Assembly (NCBI GenBank): GCA_031273445.1
Contig: JAISRV010000118.1
Span: 1 to 6,580, forward strand
Reading direction: 5' to 3'
From: Candidatus Adiutrix sp.
Lineage (GTDB): Bacteria; Desulfobacterota; Desulfarculia; Adiutricales; Adiutricaceae
Length of the DNA stretch: 6,580 nucleotides
The position numbers were made by a program, and so were the translations under genes. Below the pieces are notes generated by a model. That model had not been told where the DNA came from. It did not search any database and saw only the letters and a list, made by a program, of their open reading frames with translations. Below, piece after piece: positions 6,223 through 6,580 of the stretch; position 1 is the first letter of the stretch, and each line of letters opens with the position of its first letter.

Positions 6223-6580
6223 ATGACCAATGAACTTTACCCTCTGATTCTGGAGCCGTTTATCGCCGACCCGGCCTGGGACGACCTCGCCGGCCGGCCG
6301 CTGAACGCCCTCTGGCTGGCGGCCGACGCGGCCCTGATAGCCGCCGGGCCCCAGGCCGGACGCACGGTCGACCACCTCAAGCATCTGTGGGGCGAACGCC
6401 TGGTCGGCGCGGCGGCCGGCTCGTCCCCCGACGCCCCCCTGGCCGTGGAACTGAAGATCGCCCGCAACGCCGAAAAGACGGCCCTGACCGTGGTTACGGT
6501 CGGCGATTCGCTGTGGCGGGTTCTTGAGGCCAGCCCCGACGGGCAGGCCTCCGCCGGCTGCCCCGGCCGCCTGAATCCGG
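6223..6580 (+). CDS. Class I mannose-6-phosphate isomerase-like protein, N-terminal part (runs off window)
   Basis: The ATG at 6223 has AAGGG at 6213-6217, five bases upstream, and the frame stays open for 119 codons to the window end. It begins MTNELYPLILEPFI, like the LYPLxLxPxxKExIWGG opening of class I phosphomannose isomerases. GPQAGRTVDHLKHLWGERLVG (about 45-65) then parallels their GPLAGKTLAELIxxYGxxLLG segment, followed by LAVELKIARNAEKTALTVVT where the family has FPLLVKFLDAxxxLSVQVHP. At that point the Gln and His that bind zinc in true ManA enzymes appear as Val and Thr (VVTVGD). The WGG motif is also altered. This may be a catalytically inactive or repurposed relative of the enzyme that interconverts mannose-6-phosphate and fructose-6-phosphate. 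The family match is by eye and moderate. Confidence 0.55.
   Translation, partial: MTNELYPLILEPFIADPAWDDLAGRPLNALWLAADAALIAAGPQAGRTVDHLKHLWGERLVGAAAGSSPDAPLAVELKIARNAEKTALTVVTVGDSLWRVLEASPDGQASAGCPGRLNP

Noticed and set aside
6237..6467. Minus-strand 76-codon frame
   Set aside because: It is antisense to the ManA-like gene, Ala/Arg/Ser-rich, and without a ribosome binding site or motif.
1..6580. CRISPR array, tRNA/rRNA genes, transposase or insertion-sequence ends
   Set aside because: I saw no regularly spaced repeats, cloverleaf sequence, transposase motif or paired terminal inverted repeats in the window.

Overview
The window looks like bacterial chromosome of fairly high GC content. A sample line at 2881-2940 is 41/60 GC, while one at 3961-4020 inside a single gene is only 16/60. 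A signal-peptide-bearing VIT/von Willebrand A protein, a DUF2135 protein and an AspC-like aminotransferase would fit a Gram-negative anaerobe such as a Desulfobacterota-type lineage. That placement is a weak inference from protein style; no rRNA or marker gene is present.

Layout. Positions 1-95 hold the last 30 codons of an unidentified plus-strand gene. Positions 97-369 hold what looks like a decayed type II toxin-antitoxin pair: a perfect TATAAT box, an antitoxin-like reading frame lacking a standard start codon at its natural beginning, and an ATGA-coupled toxin start that breaks off after about a dozen recognisable residues. From 353 to 6001 everything is on the minus strand. In transcription order it comprises a class I/II PLP aminotransferase (6001-4799), a 233-base gap holding small doubtful reading frames, an AT-rich gene for a zinc-ribbon membrane protein (4565-3402), an exported VIT + VWA protein (3351-1417), and a TPR-like + DUF2135 protein (1471-353). 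From 6223 to the window end a divergent plus-strand gene begins; it resembles the N-terminus of class I mannose-6-phosphate isomerase but seems to lack the metal-binding Gln-x-His.

How the parts fit. The VIT/VWA and DUF2135 halves are normally one long exported polypeptide. Here they lie in two frames that overlap by 55 bases, and only the upstream half has a signal peptide, so a frameshift (mutation, sequencing error or recoding) is the most economical reading. The zinc-ribbon membrane protein just upstream is co-directional and may belong to the same transcript, but its very different base composition suggests a separate origin. The aminotransferase and the ManA-like gene diverge from a 221-base control region containing promoter-like boxes, a palindromic operator candidate and a strong GC hairpin in the aminotransferase leader.
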